Positions 46,642 through 57,482 of a stretch of 64,000 nt of DNA are shown piece after piece. The DNA is from Melitaea cinxia (lineage: Eukaryota; Arthropoda; Insecta; Lepidoptera; Nymphalidae). Location: contig NC_059396.1 of NCBI RefSeq assembly GCF_905220565.1, positions 19,775,206 to 19,839,205 on the forward strand, given 5' to 3'. The notes beneath the pieces are model-generated. The model was not told the DNA's origin. It ran no database searches and was given only the letters and a program-made list of their open reading frames with translations. Positions within the stretch are counted from its first letter, which is position 1, and each line of letters opens with the position of its first letter. The translations under genes and the position numbers were made by a program.

Positions 46642-47419
46642 AGTGAGCATAAAAATAGTGTAAATATTTGTAACATATTTAATAGAGAAAAATAAGTGTT
46701 TACGAATGTCCGACGGATATAAATAATAAAAATAGTTTATTAAAAATAAAAAACAACGCTTATTACCATGAAAACGATCTGAGACCGAGCCCTGAATACT
46801 TAAATTTACATATTAAATAAGAAAATACCTCGAAAGCGACATAAAGTCCCGCTGCGAAAACAATTACATTCTGCCCCGGTGATATTACCGCCGGTCACGT
46901 GACTGGGGCACGACCGCGACAGTTGACGATCAGTGTGAATGGAAAGATGCCGCACCTCTATACGGCTGATAGCTGAAAACGTATTTCAGGAGCGAGTCTT
47001 TGACCTCATAAAAAGGCGTGTACGCACTGATTCAAATCAGTGTGATAACGTACGTGTATATACTCTAACTGTGTTCTTAAAAAAATATAAGCTGTTTGTG
47101 TGTGTGTGTGTAAATAAAGTTTTCCTCAGTAATAAAACATATGAAACAAGAAATTAAAAAAAAATGTAACTAGTTCACTGCGAGATTAGCCAATTTAAAA
47201 ATTACGTACAAACAAAAGTACCAACCACAAACTCTCAACTTTTGATGAATTTTCATATGTATTTCGTTTACTTTCATTAGGAATATACGCCTTACAAAAT
47301 AGTGATAAGTGAATGAATAAAGAACTGAACAGCCTGTAATGTAAAAATTGCTTAAAGTTAATCAAATAACTCTTATCCATGTAGAAAAATAGTCAGAGCT
47401 TTCCGTCACACTGCTCTAT
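46642..47419. other. Intronic stretch with GC-rich palindromic patch
   Basis: 46870-46925 is GC-rich and contains the 10-bp palindrome GTCACGTGAC at 46894-46903, an E-box core. A (TG)n run lies at 47096-47110. No exon recognised. Confidence 0.45.
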
Positions 47420-47610
47420 TGTGTGTGGACAGATAATGTTCCCAACTACAGTAACGATCGCTATTAGGTGTCTATAATAACAACCGAGACCGCTTCATGG
47501 GTATCTCTGAGGCATAGCGTAGGTACCTCCAAGGTCATACGCCCAGATCAGAAACAAATATTTGTACTTATCTGTCACGAGCGGGAATTGAAATTGAGAC
47601 TACTGATGTT
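47420..47610 (-). mobile_element. SINE-A, strongly decayed
   Basis: GTAACGATCGCTATTAGGTG, ACAACCGAGACCG and the B-box remnant GCGGGAATTGAAATTG. Confidence 0.5.
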
Positions 47611-47814
47611 AAGGCGACTAATGTATTAATTATAATAAAGTGTTTTGAATTTCATAGATAAATACATACTATTTATATATTTTTGTTAATACTATATATA
47701 CACATTCATGTAAAGTATAAACTAGACGCGTACTACGGCTTCTGACGGCTTAATTTTTTGAAAAAATAGCCCATAATTTCCTTTGGTGTATAATCTATTT
47801 TTTGGTGTATCTAC

Positions 47815-48030
47815 CAACCCGCCTGCCCAGCGTGGTGACTATGGCCAAAACACATGAGTTGACGTTATTTTTGGCGTAAACTTGTGGAGGCCTATGTCCA
47901 GCAGTGGACTGTATAGGCTGTAATGATGATAATCTATTTAACAGAAAAAGAATTTTTCAATTTAAACCAGTTCTTGGTATTAGGGCTTTTAAAGAAACCA
48001 ACTAACTTTTTAGCTTTATATTATTATGTA
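47815..48030. mobile_element. SINE-R fragment, then H4 remnant
   Basis: 47815-47932 is sense SINE-R (CCCGCCTGCCCAGCGTGGTG to CAGCAGTGGACTG with a short GAT tail). 47940-48030 resembles antisense H4. Confidence 0.55.
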
Positions 48031-48687
48031 TTCAACACATTTATTTGAAATCATTTTGTTCAGTAATAACCTCGGTCAACTTACCCTAATATAATCAAGT
48101 CTATTTGCTGTTGCTATCCTACTTACAACATAAAACCAAGGTGTGGCCAATATAGCCTGGAATGTTTCAGAATGTTTCATAAAGTGCTAATTAGATTCAT
48201 ACTTCATGTTTCCTATATAGCCATGGGTTCCTATTTAGCTATGGGTTATATGGTAGTTGCGTGCAGGATTGTGAATGAAAAGACGCCGCGCCTTCCAAAT
48301 CACACACGCGATGTTTTGTTGTGTCTGCGGCGACATGTGTTTTATTCTTATTTTTATTATTATTATTTCTTTATTGTGTGAAGTCACGACATATGTGCTA
48401 TGTGCTGGGATTCATTATCGTTCAATCCCTTCGATCGTAAATCATGTGGATAATGATTTGATTCATCCTTCCATTGACAAATTTAATAGATAATTTTTCA
48501 TCTTATTCAACGCCTTGTAACATCAGATCATTGTCTGTTGAAATCTGCGTTCAATTATTATTATTCTCTATTTCTATATTATATCTCATTTTTACTAAAC
48601 TCCTAAGGTTTGGAACGTCTTACATATTTATACTTTCAAAGAGAAAGCACCAGTTTTTCCTTTTAAATTAAAAAGATTAAGCTATCA
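48031..48687. other. Intronic stretch, no gene seen
   Basis: Short overlapping frames at 48172-48671 have no recognised domain. Confidence 0.4.
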
Positions 48688-48855
48688 TCTATACTAATAT
48701 TATAAAGAGGTAAAGTTTATAACTTTGTTTGTATGTAGGGGGTAATCTTCGCAAATACTGATCCGATCACGAAAATTCTTTCACTAACAGAAAGTTACAC
48801 TATTCAGGAGTGATATAGGCTATATTTTATTGTGATTGAACAAAAAAGTCAGTGA
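48688..48855 (+). mobile_element. Helitron-like H4, 5' part
   Basis: TCTATACTAATATTATAAAG after an A; runs into H1 without a CTAG end. Confidence 0.55.
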
Positions 48856-49060
48856 AAAATATTATACATGAAATTCTCGTGTCACAATATTAGTCACAAT
48901 ACTCCGCCGAAACGACTGGACTGATTTTTATCTCTGATGATGAGGTCTGAGAATCGGCCAACATTTATTTTTCATACAGCTAAGTTATAAGTGGGGATTA
49001 GGGGGGTTAAGAACATAATAATATATTATATGGAAAAACAACGTTTGCGAGATCAGCTAG
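48856..49060 (+). mobile_element. Helitron-like H1, diverged
   Basis: GAAATTCTCGTGTCACAATA to GCGAGATCAGCTAG before T. Follows H4 directly. Confidence 0.6.
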
Positions 49061-49560
49061 TACACAATAATCTTACAACAAACTGTCCAAGTTTTAGATC
49101 AAATAAAAGGAATCTTATAAAATATAATTATGATATCTAAACTTAATAATATCCCGCACACGTGAGTCGTATATATTGGTCATTACTCTGTGCGTCAAAA
49201 GTTCAGTTTCAAACTTACATTAATCTCATGTAGTGAACGTACGAACACCTCCGAACACATCCGAATACTTCCGTCCCTGTCACGGGATGACAAAATTTAA
49301 TTTTACTAAATGGAATTTTATGTGTAGGAAATAGAATTACCTTCGTTACTTCGCCGCTGTATCGTTTTAGAATTTTCCACAATTGTTTTTCTACGTATTT
49401 ATATAGGGTGGATTCAATTTGAAATTTAAAAATATACGATATTTTTATACAAAAATCGTTCGAACGCTATACAAATACCAATTTGATATTTTCGTTTCAA
49501 ATTAATTTAGCTTGCAAATAACAATAACTTACTTCTATCACACATATAATAATATTATTG
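49061..49560. other. Intronic stretch, no gene seen
   Basis: Nothing recognised. Confidence 0.4.
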
Positions 49561-49748
49561 CGCTAAGGTTGATGTTTATCTCCCTTTTTAGAAAAAACCT
49601 AACGATTTCAAAAAAAGCTATATTATTGAAAACTTCAATGAAAATCCATTTGGTAGTTTTAGCATGAAAGAGGAACAAACATCCATACATCCATACATCA
49701 TCTATTCATCGATACATACAAACTTTCACGTTTATAATATTAGTAGAA
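49561..49748 (-). mobile_element. Helitron-like H5 fragment
   Basis: The right end TTTATAATATTAGTAGAATT is the reverse of the H5 start; a (CATC)-rich tract lies inside. Confidence 0.5.
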
Positions 49749-49805
49749 TTTAAAAATTAATTTTAGACATTATTAACACAAAACACCTACCTTCTACATG
49801 TTATA

Positions 49806-49887
49806 ATCATTCCAGCCTATTGCAGTCCACAGCTGGACATAGGGCTCCACAAGTTCGCGCCAAAAATGCGTGAACTCATGTGTGTAA
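49806..49887 (-). mobile_element. SINE-R 3' fragment
   Basis: CAGCCTATTGCAGTCCACAG to GTGAACTCATGTGTG. Confidence 0.6.
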
Positions 49888-50549
49888 ATGTTATAAGACT
49901 TTTGTCAATACCCACCTTAAGAGTCTACACTGATTCAATTATTAATTTTGAACGTTATTCTTATGGGAAAGAAAGGTAATTAATTTTTTGCGAAAACAAT
50001 TTACTTTTATCTTGTTTTTATTTCATTCTAAAACATATATTTGCGCTGATTTTTTAAATAATATAAATAGTGTTCCAATTATATTATATAATTGAAATAA
50101 ATGCCAATGAATCCCATTTTTTTAATATTGATGAAAATATAAGCTTGATAAAAAAAAATGAAAACTAAATTTTAATTAGTTGTAAAATATTTTTATATTT
50201 AGCCAATATACATATAATATTTACCAAACTACATTAATCTACGCTCATAAAAAAGAATATAATAATTTTAATTCTGTAAACATCCCAAAGTACCTCCTAA
50301 CATCGCAAACTTCACTTATTTCAAATCAATCAAAATCGTTATATTAAAAATAATAAATATAACCGTATAAATTATTCAGCCATTAACCGAAGGAAATTGT
50401 TAAAATGGCGTGTTATAAGAATCGTTGTTTTAACGTCGGAGCATAAACGGAAATGATGTTTCGTACTTACTGCGGGAAGTGGGGTTAAGTGCACAACCGG
50501 ATATAGGGTTGCCAATACCTTTTATATATACATATATTTGTTGGTAGCT
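49888..50549. other. Intronic stretch, no gene seen
   Basis: Very AT-rich to about 50390; 50506-50520 carries the GGGTTGCCA motif. Confidence 0.4.
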
Positions 50550-50749
50550 TGGACCTGATGGTAAGCAGTTACCGTAGCCTGTAACACCAGAAACATAGCA
50601 AGCGCCCTGTCCACCCTACCCTTGAAGTTCCTAAGGAGTTCTGGCCACCCCACTCACCACAGGAACAGAACACTGTTTGAGAGCAGTATTATTTAGCTGT
50701 GATCTTCTGTAAGTTTAGGATTTACAATATCCTACTGTGCCCTACCTCG
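50550..50749 (-). mobile_element. Family D, A-tail end missing
   Basis: CTGATGGTAAGCAGTTACCG to GTGCCCTACCTCG. Confidence 0.6.
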
Positions 50750-50750
50750 A

Positions 50751-51012
50751 TATAAAAAAAAAAGTTTCAATCGACTTAAAAAAAGGAGGTGGTTCTCAAT
50801 TCGGTTGTATTTTTGTATGTTCTTTACCTCCTAATTTTTTACTGCATGTACTGAATTCGATGATTCCCTTTTTAATTGAAAGCTGGTGCTTGTCATGTAG
50901 TTATTTTGATATTTCTGTCGTGAACTCACGTGTGTTGCCTATAGTCACCACGCTGGGCAGGCGGGTTGGTGACCACAGGGCTGGCTTTGTCGTTTGCGAG
51001 CAAACGCAAATA
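50751..51012 (+). mobile_element. GACTTC element with SINE-R inside
   Basis: Left end ATCGACTTAAAAAAAGGAGG, broken at about 50916; 50917-50992 is antisense SINE-R (ATAGTCACCACGCTGGGCAG); then the GACTTC hairpin GTTTGCGAGCAAAC at 50993. Confidence 0.65.
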
Positions 51013-51591
51013 TTGAAATAATTCACACATAAAACATAAACAATATTTCAATATATTTAGATTTATACACTCAGTGAATTGTGTATGGGCCATACATTTT
51101 TCATACATTTGAATTTATTTTAATGTTCAGCCCTATGTAATATAGCTTGACCGCGGTCGTAATTGAATGATGACGAACGGTTATTGCCCCTCAAAATAGT
51201 GTTACAATATATTGGTGTATTTTCGATTTAGACCGACCGTGGTGTATCGTATTCATGGCATTTTTACATCGTATATAAATAAAAATGAGTCACCAAATGT
51301 GTTTTTAGACGCAATACTTGAGAATATATGGATCAATTCGGATAAATTTTATTTTTAAAGTTATCTATTATTGAGAAAAAGGTTTTTACGAAATAAAAAT
51401 TAAGGAAATTGTGCAGCAATTTGAAAAATATTGGAAAACGTAACAATTACGTTTACATGACAGGACGCGTTTGGTATAGGTAGTAGGTATATGTATGTAT
51501 CATGTATGTAACCTGATGAGGATTGCATCCGGTTACCATAATTAAAACATAGGAGGTCTAAAGTTAAATCCACTGCAGGTTACACCTTATC
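51013..51591. other. Intronic stretch, no gene seen
   Basis: Nothing recognised. Confidence 0.4.
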
Positions 51592-51845
51592 TTCAGCCTA
51601 TCACTGTCCGCTGGACTTAGGCCTCCTCAAGCTCCCGGCTCGCGCCAAACTTCCCGGTTCTCCGCAGTCCTCATCCTACCCTCACCGGCGATCTTACGTA
51701 GGTCGTCGGTCCAGCGGGCCGGAGGACGTCCCACACTGCGTTTGCCTACACGAGGTTTCCACTCTAGGAGACATCTGCTTCAACGGCCATCAGTCATACG
51801 ACAGAAGTGACCAGCTGCCACTTCAACTCACTAATTCTGTGTTCT
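51592..51845 (-). pseudogene. RTE-clade LINE, 3' coding remnant
   Basis: Antisense match to 57771-58030 (CGTCGGTCCAGCGGGCCGGA). On the minus strand the frame is broken by stops and small deletions. It would encode the last part of an RTE reverse transcriptase protein, after the catalytic domain. Confidence 0.65.
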
Positions 51846-52819
51846 ATGTCAGTTACTTTCGTTCGCGGATAATATCATTTCTTATACTGGCCTTAGTAAC
51901 GTTGTGAATCAATTTTACTACAGTATTATATTATGTTTAATGGTATGGGTTTGTGATTTTAAGCTATAAAACTGTACTGTATATTTGTAAGCGCTGTTGA
52001 TTGTATACCAATAAATAAAAATTATTATTCTGTCTGAGAAAGAGACTACAAGTAGAACCAATTCCATCAGGTCGTCGAGTGATTTTGAACTTGTCGGGTA
52101 ACGTATCTTAACTTTGATTCCAATTAAAATCCATATTCTAAAATATTTAATTTTTAAATAAGAGTTCTTATAAAGTATACGCGTTTCTTCTTCAATTCAA
52201 TAATTAAATATGAAAAGTCTGTAAACATTTGTAATTTCGGAAGCTACCAAAACGTCTACGTTGAAGATTAAATATAAATTTATTTCTGAATACACCAGTT
52301 TTTTCCTTTGAAGGTAATATTAATTAGCGACCTGATTCGTTGAATTATAATTAAAAGTGGGTTATTATTTTCATTATAATTTTTGTTCCAAACGTTAAAA
52401 TAAAAGTAGGTAGTTGCAATATTGTGGAAAAGTAGCTGCAATATTGTGGATGTAATGAATTTAAAATATTAATTGTATAACCAACTCAAATTTGGATTTA
52501 TGTTACTTTATTAATAAAACATTTGAGATAGAAAGAAATGAGTAGAATTAAGTTTTGTAAAGTGTCCCCTTAGGAGAACTTAGGAGTAAAAGTTTTATAA
52601 TAATAATATCTAATTATTTGAGCAATTTTTCTGAAAAATCTTCGGGATATTCAAAGAATATTATATCGTAATATTTATTTAATATGTAATATTTATTTAA
52701 TATGTAATATTAAATAAATATCGGATAAATAAATAAATAAATAAATCATTTCCGATTGCTATTTAGAGCTTCATAAGATAGGAAAAATGTTGAAGACGCA
52801 AATAAAAATTAAATATAGT
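51846..52819. other. Intronic stretch, no gene seen
   Basis: Includes a small direct repeat of TGCAATATTGTGGA (52415 and 52437), and AT-rich repeats TAATATTTATTTAATATG and (AAAT)n at 52665-52746. Confidence 0.45.
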
Positions 52820-53265
52820 CAACGCGTTGGCGTAGCGGTCACAGAACTGATGCGCTTGCGTTCGCGGGGGAGGGTCTAGTTGTTTGTGCTTGTTTATTGT
52901 GTGTATTTTCGGTTCCCCGACATAGGGCTGAGTCTTACTGGGGTCCTTGGTGGGGTGAGTGTAAACAAAATTATATATATAAGTACGATTTTGTTTTTGT
53001 GTTACCCACATATTAGGAATTCTAAACATTTTTGAATATCATATCAAAAATTGACCATTCCAGCGGGGATCGAACCTGCGTCTGTGAGTTACGGGTTTCT
53101 GTAAAGAACTCACTATAGACGGCACCACGGTTCGCTTAAACCGAAAATAAAATCATCATATGAAAAATTTCGATCTAGCGGGTACATCGTTCCATAGCTT
53201 AATTAGCTAGAGCGCCGACACGGTCAGTCGGAGACGCAGGTTCGATATTATAGAGAAAAAAGTTA
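52820..53265 (+). mobile_element. SINE-C copy 1, with SINE-like head upstream
   Basis: 52820-52860 is a tRNA-like head of another type (CGTTGGCGTAGCGGTCAC). From about 52980, GTGTTACCCACATATTAGG starts SINE-C. A tRNA-like module on the minus strand (B box read as GGTTCGATCC, 53068-53085) is followed by a second on the plus strand (CCATAGCTTAATTAGCTAGA at 53193, B box near 53247). The end is cut short at the second B box. Confidence 0.6.
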
Positions 53266-53589
53266 GAAAACTTTACTGGGTATTTACAGGACTGTCAATA
53301 TTCAGTCTCAACTAATAAATCGCCTGTAGGCAAACATAATAAGGTAAACATAAGCCATGGACAATTTAAGAGGCTGTGGATGTTTATTTTAAATTTAAAA
53401 AATACATATAAACAATATAATATAAAATAAATACATACGTATGAAAGACTCAGTTGAAATAATAGTATCTATCAAATATGTATGGATTGTTATTTTGAAT
53501 AAATGAATATTGTACGTCAATATAGCCGCAGAAAGATGATATAAATAAACTAGCGCTGCCACGCGGTTCCACACGTGTTAATTAAAAAA
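53266..53589. other. Intronic stretch, no gene seen
   Basis: Nothing recognised. Confidence 0.4.
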
Positions 53590-53718
53590 AATAGCCTATA
53601 GCCTTCCTCAATAAATGGGCTATTTAACACTGAAAGAATTTTTCACATTGGACCAATAGTTCCTGAGATTAGCGCGTTTAAACAAACAAACTCTTCAGCT
53701 TTATAATATTAGTACAGA
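53590..53718 (-). mobile_element. Helitron-like H4 fragment
   Basis: Uninterrupted version of the sequence split at 33019-33402; 5' end on the minus strand at 53718 (TCTGTACTAATATTATAAAG) after an A. Confidence 0.55.
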
Positions 53719-53777
53719 TATAACATTCAATTTTAATAAAATGCCTTTAATTTGACGTTGATATTTAATATTTTTAT

Positions 53778-53872
53778 TCATCATCATCATCATCACAGCA
53801 GCCTTTCGCACTTCCCAGTACTGGACATAGGCCTCCAAAAGTTCACGCCAAAAATGGCGTGAACGCATGTGT
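53778..53872 (-). mobile_element. SINE-R 3' fragment
   Basis: (ATC)n run, then CTGGACATAGGCCTCCAAAA to GGCGTGAACGCATGTG. Confidence 0.6.
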
Positions 53873-54191
53873 TATATTTTTTTTTCTCAAAAATGTTTAA
53901 TAATTTAGTGCGATATAACACCTACCCAAAACGTCACATACCGAGGTTTAATAAATTACTAGAGTCACGAGGTACGGTTCGTTAAAGCTCTCGTTAGCGT
54001 CTCCGAGCTAGCTCTGTTATCTAGGTCTGCTCTCCGAGAGCTGAAAACAAGATGGAGGGCAGGACATTCTTGTTTCAAATGAAAGATCTGGTGACACGTT
54101 TTATTAACTATGGCATATGGCGAGAAACATTACTTCATTTATTAATATTATAAATAAATAAATAAATTTAACTAGTAATAAGTTCTAAACA
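53873..54191. other. Intronic stretch, no gene seen
   Basis: Nothing recognised. Confidence 0.35.
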
Positions 54192-54478
54192 ATTTTTTAA
54201 CATCATATCAAAAATCGACCCTTGCAGCGGGGATCGAACCTGCATCTCCGACTTACCGTGTCAGTGCTTTAGCCAATTAAGCTATGGAACGATGTACTCG
54301 CTAGATCGAAATTTTTGATATGATGATTTTATATTCAGTCTAAGCGACCGAGCCGCCATCTGTAGTGAGTCCTTTACAGTACTCGTAACTATTCAAATTT
54401 TTTATATGATATTAAAAAATTGTTTAGAATTTCCTAATGTGAGGGTAACACAAAAATAAAACGTACAAATTAGTAATA
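54192..54478 (-). mobile_element. SINE-C copy 2, near-complete
   Basis: On the minus strand: ACCCTCACATTAGGAAATTC, the first (opposed) tRNA-like module, then CCATAGCTTAATTGGCTAAA with D-arm, an anticodon stem CTGAC/GTCGG around a 7-base loop, and B box GGTTCGATCC (54230-54239), ending TTTTTGATATGATG. The second module resembles a tRNA throughout, but the acceptor stem does not pair and U33 reads C, so it is SINE-derived. Confidence 0.65.
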
Positions 54479-54497
54479 AGTTATTTAATACTGTTTG

Positions 54498-54920
54498 TTT
54501 TTAACCGACTTCAAAAAAGGAGGAGGTTCTCGATTCGACTATTATCTATACATACAATAAAATGGTAGGAAAGTCAAAACTGTACATTGAATATTTTTTT
54601 TAAAAAATACTTGGGGTGTGATCTACAATCGATACCGAAGCCAAAAATATAGTTTTTAGAATTTTTGTCTGTTTGTCAGACAAACATTGTTACCTCAGAA
54701 CTTTTCACTGGGTGGATTCTTATGACTTCAATGATTTTTTTTTAATCGAAACGTGTTGCGTTTGGTGTGGTTCCATTTATTTAATTGAGATCTGATAAAT
54801 ACTTTGAGACTTATCGCTAGTAATGCGTCTTTACTTGATAATTTTTTCGTCAACCTGCGTTGTAGTACTGTGCGATGTAATTGAAGTCGAATTTTTGTCG
54901 CTTGTAATCAAACAATTATT
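54498..54920 (+). mobile_element. GACTTC element copy 9, interrupted by H2
   Basis: Left end TTAACCGACTTCAAAAAAGG, then the H2 piece at 54545-54683, then the element resumes with TTACCTCAGAACTTTTCACT. The right hairpin is decayed (GCTTGTAATCAAAC). Confidence 0.65.
54545..54683 (+). mobile_element. Helitron-like H2 5' fragment, nested
   Basis: TCTATACATACAATAAAATG after an A, matching the first 135 bases of the complete H2 at 34142, ending at GTCTGTTTGTC. Confidence 0.65.
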
Positions 54921-55200
54921 CAGTAGGTAGGTTCTTTTAGAAAAAGATTTTTCACACATTTTCGTTCTCTCTTTCCTTCATAGCCAGTTATGTTTCGTAT
55001 ATCTAAAACACAGTAAGTAGCAGCAAGCCTATTGAGCAGAAATTTTTACTTTAATCGTGTGGTCTAAAGCACAGTCGTTATTTTTTTACTTCTCAATTCA
55101 TTGCGAGGGTCACATATAGCAAATCCGGTACTATATTTTTGAGTTATATGACCGTCAATATCAAATATGCGGAACTAGAGTCGTGCTAGGAGATAGTTTC
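54921..55200. other. Intronic stretch, no gene seen
   Basis: 55065-55085 has a short match to family VI (GTGTGGTCTAAAGCACAG). Confidence 0.4.
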
Positions 55201-55530
55201 TCTCAACAGTGGAACGCTTACAAGCTATTTTAGATTATTTCATACGAGTCTTTGGAAGTGCGGAGGAACGAGGTATTGAGTTTCTCGTTCCCCATCTAAA
55301 AGGGAGGATCCTCCAACCAGACAGATGTTGTGTCTGGTGGGCTAACGCCCCGACGGTTGTTGTCGGGATCTTGTATATATACTTAATCACTTTGAAAACT
55401 CTGATAGCGCGATGTAGCATACGTCAGTTTTTCTCTAATTACGTAGTTTTGTATTCGTTCGTATTTCGCGCGATAGACGTCGCCACAAGTCTTTCTTTGC
55501 ATTTGTTAAGAGTATTGAAATAGACGCAGT
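55201..55530 (+). other. Dense hairpin cluster beside a TATA-like run
   Basis: Five perfect or near-perfect stems follow each other in 103 bases: GGAACGAG/CTCGTTCC (55265-55291), GGAG/CTCC in GGAGGATCCTCC (55303-55314), CCAGACA/TGTCTGG (55317-55337), GGGC/GCCC (55339-55350) and CCCGAC/GTCGGG (55349-55367). TATATATA follows at 55373 and a TCAGT at 55424. The region is much GC-richer than its surroundings. A 104-codon frame overlaps it but has no domain. It may be a structured RNA, an LTR or the 5' UTR of a retroelement; the class is unknown. Confidence 0.6.
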
Positions 55531-56001
55531 ATATAGATATTTGTATTAGAATGCAATCATTATCGTCGTCTGGGCGTTTGTACTAACACTACCAGAGGCC
55601 ATTGACCTTTTATTTATATCGTAACAAAAATCTCAATAAAAAAAAACTACAGGCATATAGTTCAGGATTGCGGGGGGTAATGAAATCAAGGCGGTAATGA
55701 CAGGCCAGCGGCCATTATAAACACCGGCTCTGACGCAACGTACTGAGTTATCGTTGAATTATACCTCGAATTATAGGCTTGGCGTGGATTTTCATGCTTA
55801 AACGTTCAATTGAAAAACAGGTCATGGAAACTTCACGGTACATTCAGTCTAGCTACAGCTTGCGACGTTACACGAATTTATATTTCGGTTATTACTGTGA
55901 TTATGAAATTATTTAATTTTTATTTTGTTGTTATATTGTTTTTTTTTTCGCTTTTTATTGTAAAAGTGTGTATTTTTATGATGAAAAGATTGTTTCGTCA
56001 T
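55531..56001. other. Intronic stretch, no gene seen
   Basis: Nothing recognised. Confidence 0.4.
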
Positions 56002-56011
56002 AATTATCAAT

Positions 56012-56358
56012 AACCGACGCTGCGTTGGTGCAACGGTCGCAGCCATGAATTGTACCTGTTGCGCTGGCGGTAGCGGGTTCGATCCCCGCACATGACAAAC
56101 ATTTGTATTGGTCATACAGGTGTTTGCCGTGGTCGGGTGTTTGTGCAGTCTTGGTAGGTCTTCCCCACCGTGCCTCGGAGAGCACGTAGAGCCGTCGGTC
56201 CCGGTTGTTATCATGTACACCTGATAGCGATCGTTACTCATAGTAGAGAATATATCCGCCAACCTCCATTAGAGCAGCGTGGTGGATTAAGCTCTGATCC
56301 TTCTCTCATATGGGGAACGAGGCATATGCCCAGTATTGGGATATTACAGCCTGAAGCG
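56012..56358 (+). mobile_element. SINE-A, complete, with target-site duplication
   Basis: Head GCGTTGGTGCAACGG (A box), B box GGTTCGATCC at 56076-56085, end ATTACAGCCTGAAGCG. AATTATCAAT flanks it at 56002-56011 and 56359-56368. The reference copy of the family. Confidence 0.85.
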
Positions 56359-56368
56359 AATTATCAAT

Positions 56369-56627
56369 CATCATATTTTTTTTAAGTATTGTACTTCGTC
56401 CTAATTTTCAATTTATAAAAATAATAACTGCAAAAAAAATGTGATTAATATTAAAAATATCGATATAAAGAAAAAATAACGCAATCTAGCATTACAATGC
56501 ATCATTAATTACTTATTAAATTAATTGTAGCATTTCGTGATGCATTAAAATTTCATAATTATTTTTATATAATGAATACATTCATCGGTGTGATGTTTTC
56601 TTATATATATTTTTAGTGTAAAATTAC
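56369..56627. other. Intronic stretch, no gene seen
   Basis: AT-rich, nothing recognised. Confidence 0.35.
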
Positions 56628-57365
56628 ATAATTGTGTTTGCTCGCAAAAGAAAAAAAAACCGACTTCAATTACATCGACGAGTAATACAACGTAGATCGA
56701 CGAAAAAATAGTCAAGTAACTACGTTATCAAAGATTACTCAAAAAGTAGTTATCAGATCTCAATAAAATTTATATGTGACCACATAACAAACATCGGCTT
56801 TCGATTAAATTTAAAATTATTAAAATCGGTACACCCAGTAAAAAGTTATTTCGGATTTTCAAGAGTTTCCCTCGATTTCTCTGGGATCTCATCATCAGAT
56901 CCTGGTGTCCTTATCATGGTACTAAACTAAGGATGTCTTCTTTCCAACAAAAAAAGAATTATCAAAATCGGTACACCCAGTAAAAAGTTATTGCGGATTT
57001 TCAAGAATTTCCCTCGATTTCTCTAGGATCCCATCATCAGATCCTGGTTTCCTTATCATGCTACTAAACTTGGAATATCTCCTTTCCAACAAAAAAAGAA
57101 TTATCAAAATGGGTACATCCAGTAGAAAGATAAGCGGTATAATACAACGTAGGTCGACGAAAAAAGCGTCAAGTAAAAACGCATTATTAGATATAGCTCG
57201 AAAAGTACTTGTTAGATCTCAAATAAATTTAAATGGGACCAATTGGCACACACCACCTTTCGATTAAAAAAAAATTGTCGAAATCGGTCCACAGGGTCAA
57301 AAGTTCTGATGTAACATACAGTCGAATTGAGAACCTCCTCCTTTTTTGGAAGTCGGTTAAAAACG
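56628..57365 (-). mobile_element. GACTTC element copy 10, with duplicated module
   Basis: Complete: hairpin TGTTTGCTCGCAAA at the left and GAAGTCGGTTAAAAA at the right. A 142-bp module (56816-56957) is repeated directly at 56958-57099 with a handful of differences. Copies 1 and 7 have only one. Confidence 0.8.
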
Positions 57366-57482
57366 GTTTGGTATGTAAGAAGTGTTAATTGCTGCGTATT
57401 TTTTAATAGTTTAATTAACAAAGTGTTTGTTTGTTACAGGTATGTTCCGGACGGTGAGAGGTTCAGATACGATAGTATGCTA
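57366..57482. other. Intronic stretch, weak splice-like site
   Basis: TTTGTTACAG ending at 57439 looks like an acceptor, but the frame that would continue the Sidestep exon stops 14 codons on, and the residues do not fit. Confidence 0.3.

Noticed and set aside
54230..54300. tRNA gene candidate (minus strand, anticodon-like GGT)
   Set aside because: D-arm, anticodon stem and B box are visible, but the acceptor stem does not pair, U33 reads C, and the same module occurs in another SINE-C copy. It is a SINE module.
55209..55523. 104-codon frame over the hairpin cluster
   Set aside because: The palindromes explain the composition better than coding; the peptide shows no domain.
56019..56090. 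tRNA gene candidate with GGTTCGATCC
   Set aside because: A and B boxes belong to the SINE-A head; body and target duplications show a retroposon.
57437..57482. Possible next Sidestep exon after TTTGTTACAG
   Set aside because: In the phase needed by the 9790-9925 exon, a stop comes after 14 codons and the residues do not match the expected continuation of the Ig domain. No good donor fits either.
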